From NCBI RefSeq assembly GCF_013426895.1, contig NZ_AP023176.1, positions 1,674,001 to 1,738,000 on the forward strand: DNA of 64,000 nt, in the 5' to 3' direction. The number at the start of each line of letters is the position of its first letter. The stretch's first letter is position 1. Below, piece after piece: positions 18,562 through 28,362 of this stretch. The position numbers and the translations under genes were made by a program. A model generated the notes under the pieces. It was not told the origin of the DNA and did not search any database. It worked only from the letters and a program-made list of their open reading frames with translations. The DNA is from Paraburkholderia largidicola (GTDB lineage: Bacteria; Pseudomonadota; Gammaproteobacteria; Burkholderiales; Burkholderiaceae).

Positions 18562-19416
18562 ATGCCCAGTCAGATTCGCCGAAGCGGAAGTACGTCAAGC
18601 GATCACGCGTTATCAGCGCCGTCCGTATCGCCTGACAAACCGGCAGCCAATCCGGCCAGCCCGTCCAAAGCCAGGCTTCCCAACGCCACATTGAGTGCGT
18701 TGTCATCGTTCTCGAAGGCGGTGAAGGAAAAGACAAGCCGTCCAGTTGTCCCGCCGACGGGCCCGATGGTAACGACGCCAACAAAATGGAACGGCGTGGT
18801 GATCAAAACGCGTCCCGGCGATTCAAAGGCATTTCCCGGGCAGGTTCACGCGGCGCTGGACGAGATCGCAAGCCAACCGGCGGGCAAACAGTTGCTGCAG
18901 GAGATCGGGGACCACCAGGGCAACGACCAGTTTGGGTACAAAGTTGCCATCATGCCCCAGGCCTCGGAGAAGCGGCAGACGTTGTTCGGGCGGCCGCGGA
19001 CCTATGCGGACGGTAACGTCACCAAATCGGCCAGCGATGAAAAAGCTTCGACACCGGGCGAAGGCGCTGCGTCGTCCGTCAAATGGAACCCGCAGCAAAC
19101 CGTTACGCCGGACGGCAAGCGGCCACCATTCATCGGGCTCGCTCATGAAATGATCCACGCGCACAACAATCTGAAAGGCGAATCCAGTCTGATTTCGAAA
19201 CCCTCCGGTTCGACGGCCAATACGGGCGCGCAAGGACCGGGCAAGATTGCCCAGCAAAAGACCTCTCTCCCCGCAGATCCTAAAATCGACGACGAGAATA
19301 AAGTGGTCGGTTTAGGACAATATGCCGATAGCGCCGCCTACCCGTTGACTGAAAACACCATTCGCCAGGAGCACGGCCTGGCACCGCGGCAAACGTATTC
19401 CGGACTCGACGAATAG
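18562..19416 (+). CDS. M91-family zinc metallopeptidase, type III effector-like
   Basis: Protein of 284 residues with a Ser/Pro-rich, probably disordered N-terminus (about 1-75) and a C-terminal domain containing the zinc-binding HEMIH at 195-199 followed by AHNNLKG. The arrangement resembles the M91 peptidases NleD (E. coli) and HopH1 (Pseudomonas), which are type III secreted and, for NleD, cleave host MAP kinases. An ATG at 18562 has an AGGAG site; the frame opens 50 codons earlier without one. No signal peptide, secretion gene, chaperone or recognisable hrp box is nearby. A housekeeping protease role cannot be excluded. Confidence 0.7.
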   Translation: MPSQIRRSGSTSSDHALSAPSVSPDKPAANPASPSKARLPNATLSALSSFSKAVKEKTSRPVVPPTGPMVTTPTKWNGVVIKTRPGDSKAFPGQVHAALDEIASQPAGKQLLQEIGDHQGNDQFGYKVAIMPQASEKRQTLFGRPRTYADGNVTKSASDEKASTPGEGAASSVKWNPQQTVTPDGKRPPFIGLAHEMIHAHNNLKGESSLISKPSGSTANTGAQGPGKIAQQKTSLPADPKIDDENKVVGLGQYADSAAYPLTENTIRQEHGLAPRQTYSGLDE

Positions 19417-19620
19417 CCGATGCGTCGGCCTTCGGGCCGAACTGCACGCTGCGTAGCTTCGCTTCAATCTGTTGCCACAGGCGGCCAGCATCGCGCTGGC
19501 GCCGCAACGTGACGCAACACAAAAAAGCGCAACGCCCCACCGCGCCAACCAGACGGGACGTCCATCCCGGACCAGGTAGATTCCCCTGGCTTGCCTCTTC
19601 AGGGTACAACGTGCTAATTT

Positions 19621-19634
19621 TGTTACCGATAACA
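19621..19634. promoter_or_regulatory. Operator copy 1 before the ACS-family MFS gene
   Basis: TGTTACCGATAACA, a near-palindrome with arms TGTTA/TAACA, 166 bp upstream of the MFS start. Its exact reverse complement occurs 44 bp downstream. This is the form expected of a LacI-family operator and resembles gluconate-repressor (GntR/IdnR) boxes. The repressor gene is not in this window. Confidence 0.6.
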
Positions 19635-19664
19635 TCCCGCACCACATAAAATTGCACCCCGATT

Positions 19665-19678
19665 TGTTATCGGTAACA
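19665..19678. promoter_or_regulatory. Operator copy 2 before the ACS-family MFS gene
   Basis: TGTTATCGGTAACA, the reverse complement of the copy at 19621. Centres are 44 bp apart, about four helical turns, so two dimers on one face or a repression loop are both plausible. The promoter of the MFS gene should lie between or just after the two copies. The rest of the gap 19417-19800 holds nothing else that I can support. Confidence 0.6.
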
Positions 19679-19800
19679 TAGAGAGCCCGATTGTTCGATA
19701 ACGGTGAACAGATTGAGGCTCGTCTGCGGGCAGACCCTGATTTCATGCAGGCGACTCCCACCGCTATACCGCTCGAGACATACAAAAAGGAGACATTCCA

Positions 19801-21144
19801 ATGCCAACAATCGCTCAGACTGCGGCTTCGCCTGCGGCGGTCAATGAGACCGAAGAACTGCTATACCGCAAGGTTCTGAAGCGGATTCTGCCGCTGCTTC
19901 TGCTGTGCTACGTCGTGGCTTATCTCGATCGCGTGAACGTCGGTTTCGCCAAATTGCAGATGCTCGATTCGCTGGGGCTGAGCGACTCCGTCTACGCTAT
20001 CGGCGCGAGTATCTTCTTCTGGGGCTACTTTCTCTTCGAGATGCCCAGCAATCTCCTCCTTCACCGGTACGGCGCACGGTTCTGGATCGCACGCATCATG
20101 GTGTCGTGGGGCATCGTCTCCTCCTCACTCGCTTTCATCTCGCCGCTCGCCAGCTTCTTTCATGTCGAAACGTCTACGATGTTCTACATTCTGCGTTTCC
20201 TGCTGGGCGTCTGTGAAGCGGGCTTCTTCCCCGGCATCATCCTCTACATGAACTACTGGTTCCCCGCACGGCGCCAGAGCATCGCCATGTCCGGGTTCCT
20301 GATCGCCATTCCCGTGAGCCTGACGTTGGGTGGCGTCATCTCCGGCTGGCTCATGGAAAACACACATGGCGCGCTTGGCATGGACGGCTGGCAATGGATG
20401 CTGCTGGTCGAAGGCATTCCGTCGATCCTCGTCGCGTTCCTCGTGTTCTTTCGCATGGGCGACGGTATCCAGTCGGCGACATGGCTGACGGCATCCGAAA
20501 AGACACTGCTGCAGAGGAATCTCGAGCAGGAAAGCACGAAGAAGACCCACCGCATCGGAGCGGCGCTCAAGAGCCCGCGCGTGTGGCTGCTGACTTTCAT
20601 CCTGCTCACCTTCAACACGGGCTTTTATGGTCTCGCGTTTTGGCTGCCATCCATCATCAAGGCATCCGGCGTCAAGAGCACGCTGAATATCGGCCTGCTG
20701 ACGGCCATTCCGTACCTGAGCGCGGTTGTCGCGATGATCTGGAATGCGCGCCACTCACGCAAGACAGGCGAGCGCCGCCTGCATGCAGCGATTCCCGCGT
20801 GCATCGGCGGCGTCGGCCTCATCCTCAGCGCCACCTTCGCGAACAATGTGCCGCTGTCCATCCTCTTCCTGACGATTTCCACCTGCGCAATCCTCGGCTT
20901 GATGCCGATTTTCTGGACCTTTCCTGGCCAGATTCTGTCGGGAACGGCGGCCGCCGCAGGCATTGCCCTCATCAACTCCGTCGGCAACCTGTCCGGCTTC
21001 ACAGGTTCGATGATCACGAGTGTGGCAAAGGATCTGACGGGCAACATCAACAATGGTACTTACGCACTCGGGGCATGCCTGCTCATCAGTTGCGCGCTCA
21101 TCCTGTCCATCCCGAGGAGCATGTTGAACAACGACCAGGCCTGA
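19801..21144 (+). CDS. MFS transporter, anion:cation symporter (ACS) family
   Basis: Inner-membrane proton-coupled carrier of 447 residues with 12 predicted helices. The N-terminal segment RILPLLLLCYVVAYLDRVNV, and IFFWGYFLFEMPSN in the second helix region, are typical of ACS carriers for sugar acids and aromatic or dicarboxylic acids (glucarate, galactonate, tartrate, phthalate). The start has AAAAGGAGACATTCCA directly upstream. It is a single-gene unit with paired GntR-like operators before it and a strong terminator after it. A sugar acid is the likeliest substrate, by operator type and family. Confidence 0.88.
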   Translation: MPTIAQTAASPAAVNETEELLYRKVLKRILPLLLLCYVVAYLDRVNVGFAKLQMLDSLGLSDSVYAIGASIFFWGYFLFEMPSNLLLHRYGARFWIARIMVSWGIVSSSLAFISPLASFFHVETSTMFYILRFLLGVCEAGFFPGIILYMNYWFPARRQSIAMSGFLIAIPVSLTLGGVISGWLMENTHGALGMDGWQWMLLVEGIPSILVAFLVFFRMGDGIQSATWLTASEKTLLQRNLEQESTKKTHRIGAALKSPRVWLLTFILLTFNTGFYGLAFWLPSIIKASGVKSTLNIGLLTAIPYLSAVVAMIWNARHSRKTGERRLHAAIPACIGGVGLILSATFANNVPLSILFLTISTCAILGLMPIFWTFPGQILSGTAAAAGIALINSVGNLSGFTGSMITSVAKDLTGNINNGTYALGACLLISCALILSIPRSMLNNDQA

Positions 21145-21182
21145 CAGGAAAAAACCCGGCATGTGCCTGATGCCGTAGCGAT

Positions 21183-21218
21183 CGCGCCCGGAGCATTGCT
21201 TTCCGGGCGCGTTTGTTT
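21183..21218 (+). terminator. Rho-independent terminator after the MFS gene
   Basis: A perfect 10-bp stem, CGCGCCCGGA with loop GCATTGCT and arm TCCGGGCGCG, followed by TTTGTTTG, about 40 bp after the MFS stop. The rest of the 322-bp gap to the Crp/Fnr gene shows no other feature. Confidence 0.85.
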
Positions 21219-21467
21219 GCATCGACACTTACCTCCGCTTGCGTGAACGTGTCGTCATGACGACTGGCGTCACTTCTCATTGAGCCCTTGCACGCGTCCC
21301 ACCACGGCACGCCTGACATATCACTTACACCGCGCAGCTCGCATCGGCGCGCAAAGCTCAGCGGCGCGACAATATGCTGGTTAGAATATCTGGCAATCAG
21401 GCGCCGGCGCGTCGCGGCTTCATCTCTGCCTTTGCAGCAATGCCGGCACGACACAAGGAGACAAGCG

Positions 21468-22253
21468 ATGTGGTTTGTCGGAAAAAGCGAGCTTCTCGCG
21501 CTGATCGAACGCAACTGCCTCGAAGAGGTGATGCCCGCCTTCAGCGATCACCGCAGCCTGCGCAAGAACGCACTGATCTATCGCCCTGAGGAGCGAAGCG
21601 AATACGTGTACCTGCTGAAAGTCGGTCACGTGCGGCTCTATCGGCTCACCGAGGAAGGCCAGGAAATCACGCTGTCGTTTATCAAGGCCGGCATGATCTT
21701 CGGCGACGGCGACGTGCTGAACGAAGCGAGCTACTCACACTATGCGGAGACACTCGCCGCATGCCGCATCTGCTTCATCCGCAAGGCAGACTTCAAGGAC
21801 CTGCTCAAGCGCTACCACGTGATCAACCAGTTCGTGTTGCGCAGCCATCACCAGCGCTGGCAGGAAGCGCAAAAGCTGATCGAGAATCTGTCGCTGCACG
21901 ACGTGCGCAAGCGCCTCGTCAATATTCTCGCGATGTTCGCCAACCAGATCGGCGCACCGTTCGTGCATGACGGCGCGAGCGGCGCGGTGCTGATCGATCT
22001 GTCGATCGCGCAGGACAAGTTGGCGGAATTCATCGGCACGTCGCGCGAATCGGTGAACCGCCACTTCAGCGATCTGAAAGCCGAAGGCCTCGTCGATACA
22101 CACGAACGCAAGGTCGTGCTGACACCCGCGTTCGTCGCGCAATTTCTGCCGGGCATGACAGCGGCGCTCGCCGCGGCGGGCGCCGCGCAGCCAGTCGCCA
22201 GCAGCGTGCAGGCGACCCATCATGCGTACAAGGCGCCGCTGGTGCGTGCCTAG
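21468..22253 (+). CDS. Crp/Fnr-family transcriptional regulator
   Basis: Regulator of 261 residues. The N-terminal cyclic-nucleotide-type beta-roll (about 15-125) is followed by the dimer helix and a winged HTH (about 160-240) containing LAEFIGTSRESVNRHFSDLK. No N-terminal Fnr-type cysteine cluster is visible; the few cysteines are scattered, so oxygen sensing through an iron-sulfur cluster is unlikely. The ATG at 21468 follows ACAAGGAGACAAGCG, a strong site. It is monocistronic and separated from neighbours, so its target is unclear. The last 30 residues are Ala-rich and lie beyond the usual domain. Confidence 0.88.
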   Translation: MWFVGKSELLALIERNCLEEVMPAFSDHRSLRKNALIYRPEERSEYVYLLKVGHVRLYRLTEEGQEITLSFIKAGMIFGDGDVLNEASYSHYAETLAACRICFIRKADFKDLLKRYHVINQFVLRSHHQRWQEAQKLIENLSLHDVRKRLVNILAMFANQIGAPFVHDGASGAVLIDLSIAQDKLAEFIGTSRESVNRHFSDLKAEGLVDTHERKVVLTPAFVAQFLPGMTAALAAAGAAQPVASSVQATHHAYKAPLVRA

Positions 22254-22272
22254 TGCCGTGCCTGCCCCGTAC

Positions 22273-22932
22273 TTAATGCGCGTCTGACAGCGCAGCCTTG
22301 ACCGTCGCCACGCCGCTTTGCGGGCTGGACAGCACGGGCACGCGCGTCTGGCCGAGCGACGGCACGAGCCGCGCCATCGACACCTGCGCGAGCACCACCA
22401 CGTCCACTTCGTCGGCAAGTGCGACGATGGTGTGCCTGAGCACTTCGTCGTGACGCTCCGCGTCGCCAGCCAGCAGCGCGGCGAACGCTTCTTCGGCCAC
22501 GCGCTCGACCACGCTGATCTCGCGGCCCGCTTCGACGGCTTTCTTGCGGATCAGCCGTACCGTTGGCTCAAGTGTGGTTTTCACGGTGGCCACCACACCG
22601 ATCCGCGTGCCGAGCCGGCTCGCTTCCTGCGCCATGGTTTCGTCGATCTTGATGATCGGCGTACGGATCATGCCGCGCAACGTATCGACCGCTTCGCCGA
22701 CCGACGAACACGCGTTCAGGATGAAGTCCGCGCCCATCGCCTGCGCGTTCGACATATACGAGTACAGCCGGCCCGTGACTTCGGGCGTCAGGTGTCCGGC
22801 GCTGCGTACGTCGTTCAGCAGGCTGTCGTCGACGATATTGATCATCCGCACATCCGGCAGTTGCGCGGCGAATTGATCCTTCAACGGCTGAACCGTCACG
22901 GGACCGGTGTGCACTACGACTATCGTGGCCAT
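22273..22932 (-). CDS. Asp/Glu/hydantoin racemase-superfamily protein
   Basis: Protein of 219 residues resembling Asp/Glu racemases, hydantoin racemases and maleate isomerases. The first catalytic Cys is present in FILNACSSVGEAVDTL (about residue 76). The position of the second Cys, normally in a GCT or similar motif near the C-terminus, reads VVLAQVSMARL with no Cys. Classical two-base racemisation may therefore not occur; a one-base isomerase or another reaction is more likely. It is last in the sugar ABC operon, 45 bp after the ATPase gene, so its substrate is probably derived from the imported sugar or sugar acid. Confidence 0.75.
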   Translation of the reverse strand: MATIVVVHTGPVTVQPLKDQFAAQLPDVRMINIVDDSLLNDVRSAGHLTPEVTGRLYSYMSNAQAMGADFILNACSSVGEAVDTLRGMIRTPIIKIDETMAQEASRLGTRIGVVATVKTTLEPTVRLIRKKAVEAGREISVVERVAEEAFAALLAGDAERHDEVLRHTIVALADEVDVVVLAQVSMARLVPSLGQTRVPVLSSPQSGVATVKAALSDAH

Positions 22933-22977
22933 CTCGATTGAAGCTCCGTGTTGAATAAACAGACTTGCGGCGGGACG

Positions 22978-24480
<1,503 letters not shown>

Positions 24481-24565
24481 CGGCGGTCTCTGTCGGGTTG
24501 CGTGGCGCGTCGTGCTTACCGCGTGGTCGGACCGCGCGGCTACGCGGCGCAGTTCCTTCGCGCGG

Positions 24566-25540
24566 TTACTTGGTATAGCTGCCGAGATTGTTCTTTGTCA
24601 CCACGGTCACGCCGGTGTCGATATCGTTCGCCTGCTTCTCGCTGCCCTGGATCTGCGAAACCAGATGCTCGACAGCCAGCTTGCCCATCGTCACGGGGCG
24701 CTGCACCATGATTGCCTGGATCGAGCCATCGCGGACACCCTTCACGGTGTCAGGCAGATCGTCGAACGCAATTACTTCGAGCTTCCCCTTCATCGCGCCG
24801 AACTCTTTGGTGTTCAACACCTTTGCGACCGCCGGCCCGCCGACCTGGCTGACACCGAAGATGCCCTTCAATTGAGGATGCGCACGCAACGTGGTCTCGA
24901 CCACTGAAACGCCGCGCGCCAGATCGTCGTCAGTGCCCTGCGTTTCGACGACCTTGATACCCGGATATCTGGCGAGGCCCTTCTTGATGCCGGCGATGCG
25001 CTCGTTCAGATTCACCGCGCCCAGTTGCCCGGTGACGATCGCGACATCGCCCTGACCGTTCAATGCCTTGCCCATCGTCTCGGCCATCGTCTCGCCAGCC
25101 GATTCGTTGCTGGTGCCGATGTACATCGAGCGGCCACTATTAGGCGAATCCGAATCGTAGGTCAGCACCTTGATGCCGCTCTTTTCCGCGCGCTTCATCA
25201 CGCTTTCGACTGACTTCGGCTCGTTCACCGAAATTGCAATGCCGTCGACGTGCTTCGAAATCAGGTCTTCGATGATCTGCACCTGCGTCGAACCCTGGGT
25301 GTTCTGCGGCACCACCCATTGGTAATTGACCGACAACTTGTCCGCGGCAGTTTTCGCGCCGTTATTGCAATCGTCGAAGAACGGCACGGCGACTTTCGGA
25401 ATCACTGCGACCGAAATATCCTTCGCGTCTTTCGCGTGAGCGTTACCGGCCGGGAGCGCGCAGAGCGCCGCCACGGCCGACACCGCGAGCAATGCGTTCA
25501 GGCTGCGCGTACGGGCCGCGCGAGTCAGGGTTCGTTGCAT
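24566..25540 (-). CDS. Sugar ABC transporter periplasmic binding protein (RbsB type)
   Basis: Peripla_BP_4 protein of 324 residues. A Sec signal peptide (RSLNALLAVSAVAALCALPAG, cut near NAHA) is followed by VAVIPKVAVPFFDDCNNGAK, a ribose-type opening with an unusual DDCN. The hinge segment ISVNEPKSVESVMKRAEKSG and the end DTGVTVVTKNNLG are typical of CUT2 binding proteins. The ligand could be a pentose, tetrose, polyol or sugar acid; nothing in the sequence decides. Confidence 0.9.
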   Translation of the reverse strand: MQRTLTRAARTRSLNALLAVSAVAALCALPAGNAHAKDAKDISVAVIPKVAVPFFDDCNNGAKTAADKLSVNYQWVVPQNTQGSTQVQIIEDLISKHVDGIAISVNEPKSVESVMKRAEKSGIKVLTYDSDSPNSGRSMYIGTSNESAGETMAETMGKALNGQGDVAIVTGQLGAVNLNERIAGIKKGLARYPGIKVVETQGTDDDLARGVSVVETTLRAHPQLKGIFGVSQVGGPAVAKVLNTKEFGAMKGKLEVIAFDDLPDTVKGVRDGSIQAIMVQRPVTMGKLAVEHLVSQIQGSEKQANDIDTGVTVVTKNNLGSYTK

Positions 25541-25629
25541 GATGTCGTCTCCAGAATGCGTCGATTTTTAGAAATTTGGAAAGTCACAAGACGGCCTGGC
25601 GGCGCATGCGCCAGGCCTCGCTCGCAGCC

Positions 25630-26628
25630 TTAGCGCCCCTTAAAGCGCAGCCGCCAGATATCGATGCTGACCGCAATCAGGATCACGCAGCCCGTGATGG
25701 TTTGCTGCGCATAGGTATCGATATTGAGCAGCACCACACCATTGGTGATGATGCCCGCCAGCGCCGCGCCGATAATCGCCCCTTCGACGCTGCCGACACC
25801 ACCCGACAGACTCGCGCCGCCGATCGCGGCGGCCGCGATCACGTCGAGTTCCGCGCCGAAGCCCGCGGCCGGTTCGGCCGACACGAAGCGCGAAAACGCG
25901 AGCACGCCTGCCAGCGCCGCAATCGCGCCGGACAGCGCATAGACGGTGAACTTCACGCGCGCTGTGCGTACGCCGCTCAGCAGCGCAGCGGTTTCGTTAC
26001 CGCCCGTCGCATACACATGACGGCCAAAACGCGTGCGCCGCATCACGATCGAAAAGCACACGGCAAGCAGCGCCATCACCACGACAGGGAATGGGATAAA
26101 GCCGAGATAACCCTGGCCGAGGAACGTAAACCCGTCGGGCACATCCGGTGTGACGGGCACGCCTTTGGTGATGATGTACATCAGGCCGCGACCGATAGAT
26201 AGCGTGCCGAGCGTCGCGATGAACGGCGGTAACTGGACGCGTGTGACGAGAAAGCCATTGAACGCGCCGACTACCACGCCAGTTGCGAGTCCCGCTGCAA
26301 CGGCAACCATTGCGCCGAGACCGTGCTGAAACGACAGCGCCGTCACCAGCGACGACAGTCCCATCACCGAACCGACCGACAGATCGATGCCGCCCGTAAT
26401 GATCACCAGCATCATCCCCACTGCCATGATCGCCGTGAGCGAAAACGAGCGGAATACGCCCATCAGATTGTTGGTGGTCAGGAAGTATGGCGAGAACAGA
26501 CTGATCAGCACGCCGACCAGAATCAACACTGCGAAGATGTTGAATTCGCGCACCCTGACGCAAGCGCGCAGCAGCGCGAGCGGCATCGGCAAAGCGGGCA
26601 CGTCGGTTTTCGAAGAAAGGGCTCTCAA
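25630..26628 (-). CDS. Sugar ABC transporter permease (RbsC type)
   Basis: Permease of 332 residues with about ten membrane helices. CUT2 landmarks are MAVGMMLVIITGGIDLSVGS in the early loop, the ATLGTLSIGRGLMYI segment, and GGASLSGGVGSVEGAIIGA in the cytoplasmic coupling region. It is the first gene of the four-gene operon (permease, binding protein, ATPase, racemase-like), divergent from the epimerase gene with operators between. Confidence 0.92.
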   Translation of the reverse strand: MRALSSKTDVPALPMPLALLRACVRVREFNIFAVLILVGVLISLFSPYFLTTNNLMGVFRSFSLTAIMAVGMMLVIITGGIDLSVGSVMGLSSLVTALSFQHGLGAMVAVAAGLATGVVVGAFNGFLVTRVQLPPFIATLGTLSIGRGLMYIITKGVPVTPDVPDGFTFLGQGYLGFIPFPVVVMALLAVCFSIVMRRTRFGRHVYATGGNETAALLSGVRTARVKFTVYALSGAIAALAGVLAFSRFVSAEPAAGFGAELDVIAAAAIGGASLSGGVGSVEGAIIGAALAGIITNGVVLLNIDTYAQQTITGCVILIAVSIDIWRLRFKGR

Positions 26629-26731
26629 CGGATGGTCTCCTCGGTGTCGCGCATGAACATCGCCGCGGGCCCACTACCATGTGAGCGCTCGACATCGTGG
26701 ACGATCATAGGTTGAGAGCGCGCCGCAAAAC

Positions 26732-26747
26732 TGTGACGGGCGTCATA
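26732..26747. promoter_or_regulatory. Operator copy near the sugar ABC operon start
   Basis: TGTGACGGGCGTCATA, containing the inverted repeat TGACG-GG-CGTCA, about 105 bp upstream of the permease start. Its exact reverse complement lies 182 bp away beside the divergent epimerase gene. The identical 16 bases in both copies make chance unlikely and suggest one repressor or activator controlling both transcripts. Confidence 0.6.
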
Positions 26748-26913
26748 CAAACCTATTGGGGTTGTCCCGGGATCAGCGATTGCTGCAGTGCGATTGACGT
26801 GTGACTGCAATGCGCGTGCAATCTGTCTGCAAGACAGGAACCGGCGAAAGAACCGCCGAAACATGCTGCGAAGGCCCGCAAATCGCGCATCGAACCCGCA
26901 CGGCGATGCCGAC

Positions 26914-26929
26914 TATGACGCCCGTCACA
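26914..26929. promoter_or_regulatory. Operator copy near the epimerase start
   Basis: TATGACGCCCGTCACA, the exact reverse complement of the copy at 26732, placed 100 bp before the epimerase start. The near-symmetric placement (about 105 and 100 bp from the two start codons) fits a shared divergent control region. No regulator gene is adjacent. The rest of the 26629-27028 gap shows no gene. Confidence 0.6.
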
Positions 26930-27028
26930 GAAATGTGCCGCACAAGTTCATTAAGCTCTTGGCAAGGTCCGCCGGCCAGGTACGCGACACGCATCCGGCC
27001 CCTCTACATTCTTCAAGGAGCAAACCGT

Positions 27029-27919
27029 ATGACGAAGCGAGTGATTGTGACCGGCGGCAGCGGACTCGCCGGTAAATGGGTAGTCGAAAATCTGGTCGAG
27101 CACGGCTACGAAGTGCTGAACCTCGACCGCGTGCCGATGCCCAGGCGCACCGCGCGCACGCTGATCACGGATATCACCGATGCAGGCCAGGTGTTCAACG
27201 CGCTCGCGTCGAGCACCGCGCCAACCGAATTCGTACCCGACCTCGAGCCGAAGCCGATCGACGCAATCGTCCATTTTGCGGCGATTCCGCGCATCATGGT
27301 CACTACCGACAACGAGGTGTTCCGCATCAACGTGATGGGCACCTACAACATTCTGGACGCTGCGTCGAAGCTTGGAATCCGCAAGGTGATCGTTGCATCG
27401 AGCGAAACCACCTATGGCGTAGTGTTTGCGCACCGGCACCGCAATCCGCAGTACTTCCCGCTCGACGAGCAGTATCCCGTCGACCCGATGGACAGTTACG
27501 CGACGTCGAAGGTGATCAACGAAGTGACCGCGAAAGCGTTTCATGCGCGCACCGGCGCCGACCTGTACTGCTTCCGGATCGGCAACGTGCTGGATCCGGA
27601 AGACTACGCGAAGTTCACGCAGTGGAACAAGGACCCGTCGCTGCGCAAGCGCATCGCATGGAGTTATATCGACGGCCGCGATCTCGCTGAAGCGGCGCGT
27701 CTTGGTATCGAGAAAGACGGCCTCGGTTTCGAGGTGATGAATATCGCCGCCGACGACGTATCGTCCGATCTGCCGACCGCGGAACTGCTGAAGCGGTTCT
27801 ACCCGGAAGTGCCGGTGAAGAAGCAGCTCGGTGAGTTCGAGACGTTGCTGAGCAACGAGAAGCTCAAGCGCCTGCTCGGCTGGAAGCAGAAGTACTACTG
27901 GCGCGATCAGGTGAAGTAA
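27029..27919 (+). CDS. NAD(P)-dependent epimerase/dehydratase-family oxidoreductase
   Basis: Extended short-chain dehydrogenase of 296 residues. The N-terminal nucleotide motif is VTGGSGLAGKW. The catalytic Tyr-Lys pair lies in DSYATSKVIN, with the upstream Ser in IVASSETTYG. The ATG at 27029 has CAAGGAG eight bases upstream; the frame opens earlier without support. It is divergent from the sugar ABC operon and shares operator copies with it, so it probably oxidises or epimerises the imported sugar or sugar acid. Uronate and erythronate dehydrogenases belong to the same superfamily, but I cannot choose between these. Confidence 0.82.
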   Translation: MTKRVIVTGGSGLAGKWVVENLVEHGYEVLNLDRVPMPRRTARTLITDITDAGQVFNALASSTAPTEFVPDLEPKPIDAIVHFAAIPRIMVTTDNEVFRINVMGTYNILDAASKLGIRKVIVASSETTYGVVFAHRHRNPQYFPLDEQYPVDPMDSYATSKVINEVTAKAFHARTGADLYCFRIGNVLDPEDYAKFTQWNKDPSLRKRIAWSYIDGRDLAEAARLGIEKDGLGFEVMNIAADDVSSDLPTAELLKRFYPEVPVKKQLGEFETLLSNEKLKRLLGWKQKYYWRDQVK

Positions 27920-28362
27920 GGGCAGCGTCACCTGTCGTAGTTGCTTCACCTGCTTTATATCCAGATCGTTTCTGCAGCGTGCGCCGCGAAATATCGCGGC
28001 GCACGCCCACGCTGCTGAGCAGCGAACCGGTTACGAACCTCTATCGGAGAGGTCCGCAACGTTTTGCTTCGCCATTCCCCGCGCTTCGTAGCGCCCTTCC
28101 CGTTTCCGTGCCAGTTATTGCTGCACGTTTCAACACGTCAGCGCGTCACGCAGTCCCTTCGCGAGCTACCATGTACGCATGTCGCTGCGCCTGAGGATCC
28201 GTCGCGCTGTAGAAGCCGTTCTCGCGCAAGACCACGCTACGCAGCCGCCGTCATACAGCCTCGCCAGACTCGCGCTGGTCGCGCGGAAACGGGCATATAA
28301 ACTGCTTACAATGACGATCGATATCCACTCGCAAGTGCGCGAGCCATTCAGAGGAAACGAAC
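27920..28362. other. 443-bp gap with a strong hairpin
   Basis: A perfect 13-bp stem (GCGTGCGCCGCGA, loop AATA) lies at 27977-28006, about 57 bp after the epimerase stop. It has no T-run on either side, so it is a terminator-like structure rather than a canonical terminator. The remaining bases hold no convincing gene; the short open frames there lack ribosome sites and normal codon bias. Confidence 0.5.

Noticed and set aside
19691..19879. A 62-codon plus-strand frame between the operators and the MFS gene
   Set aside because: It runs into the MFS coding sequence in another frame with a basic, repetitive end; no ribosome site, so it was not called as a leader peptide.
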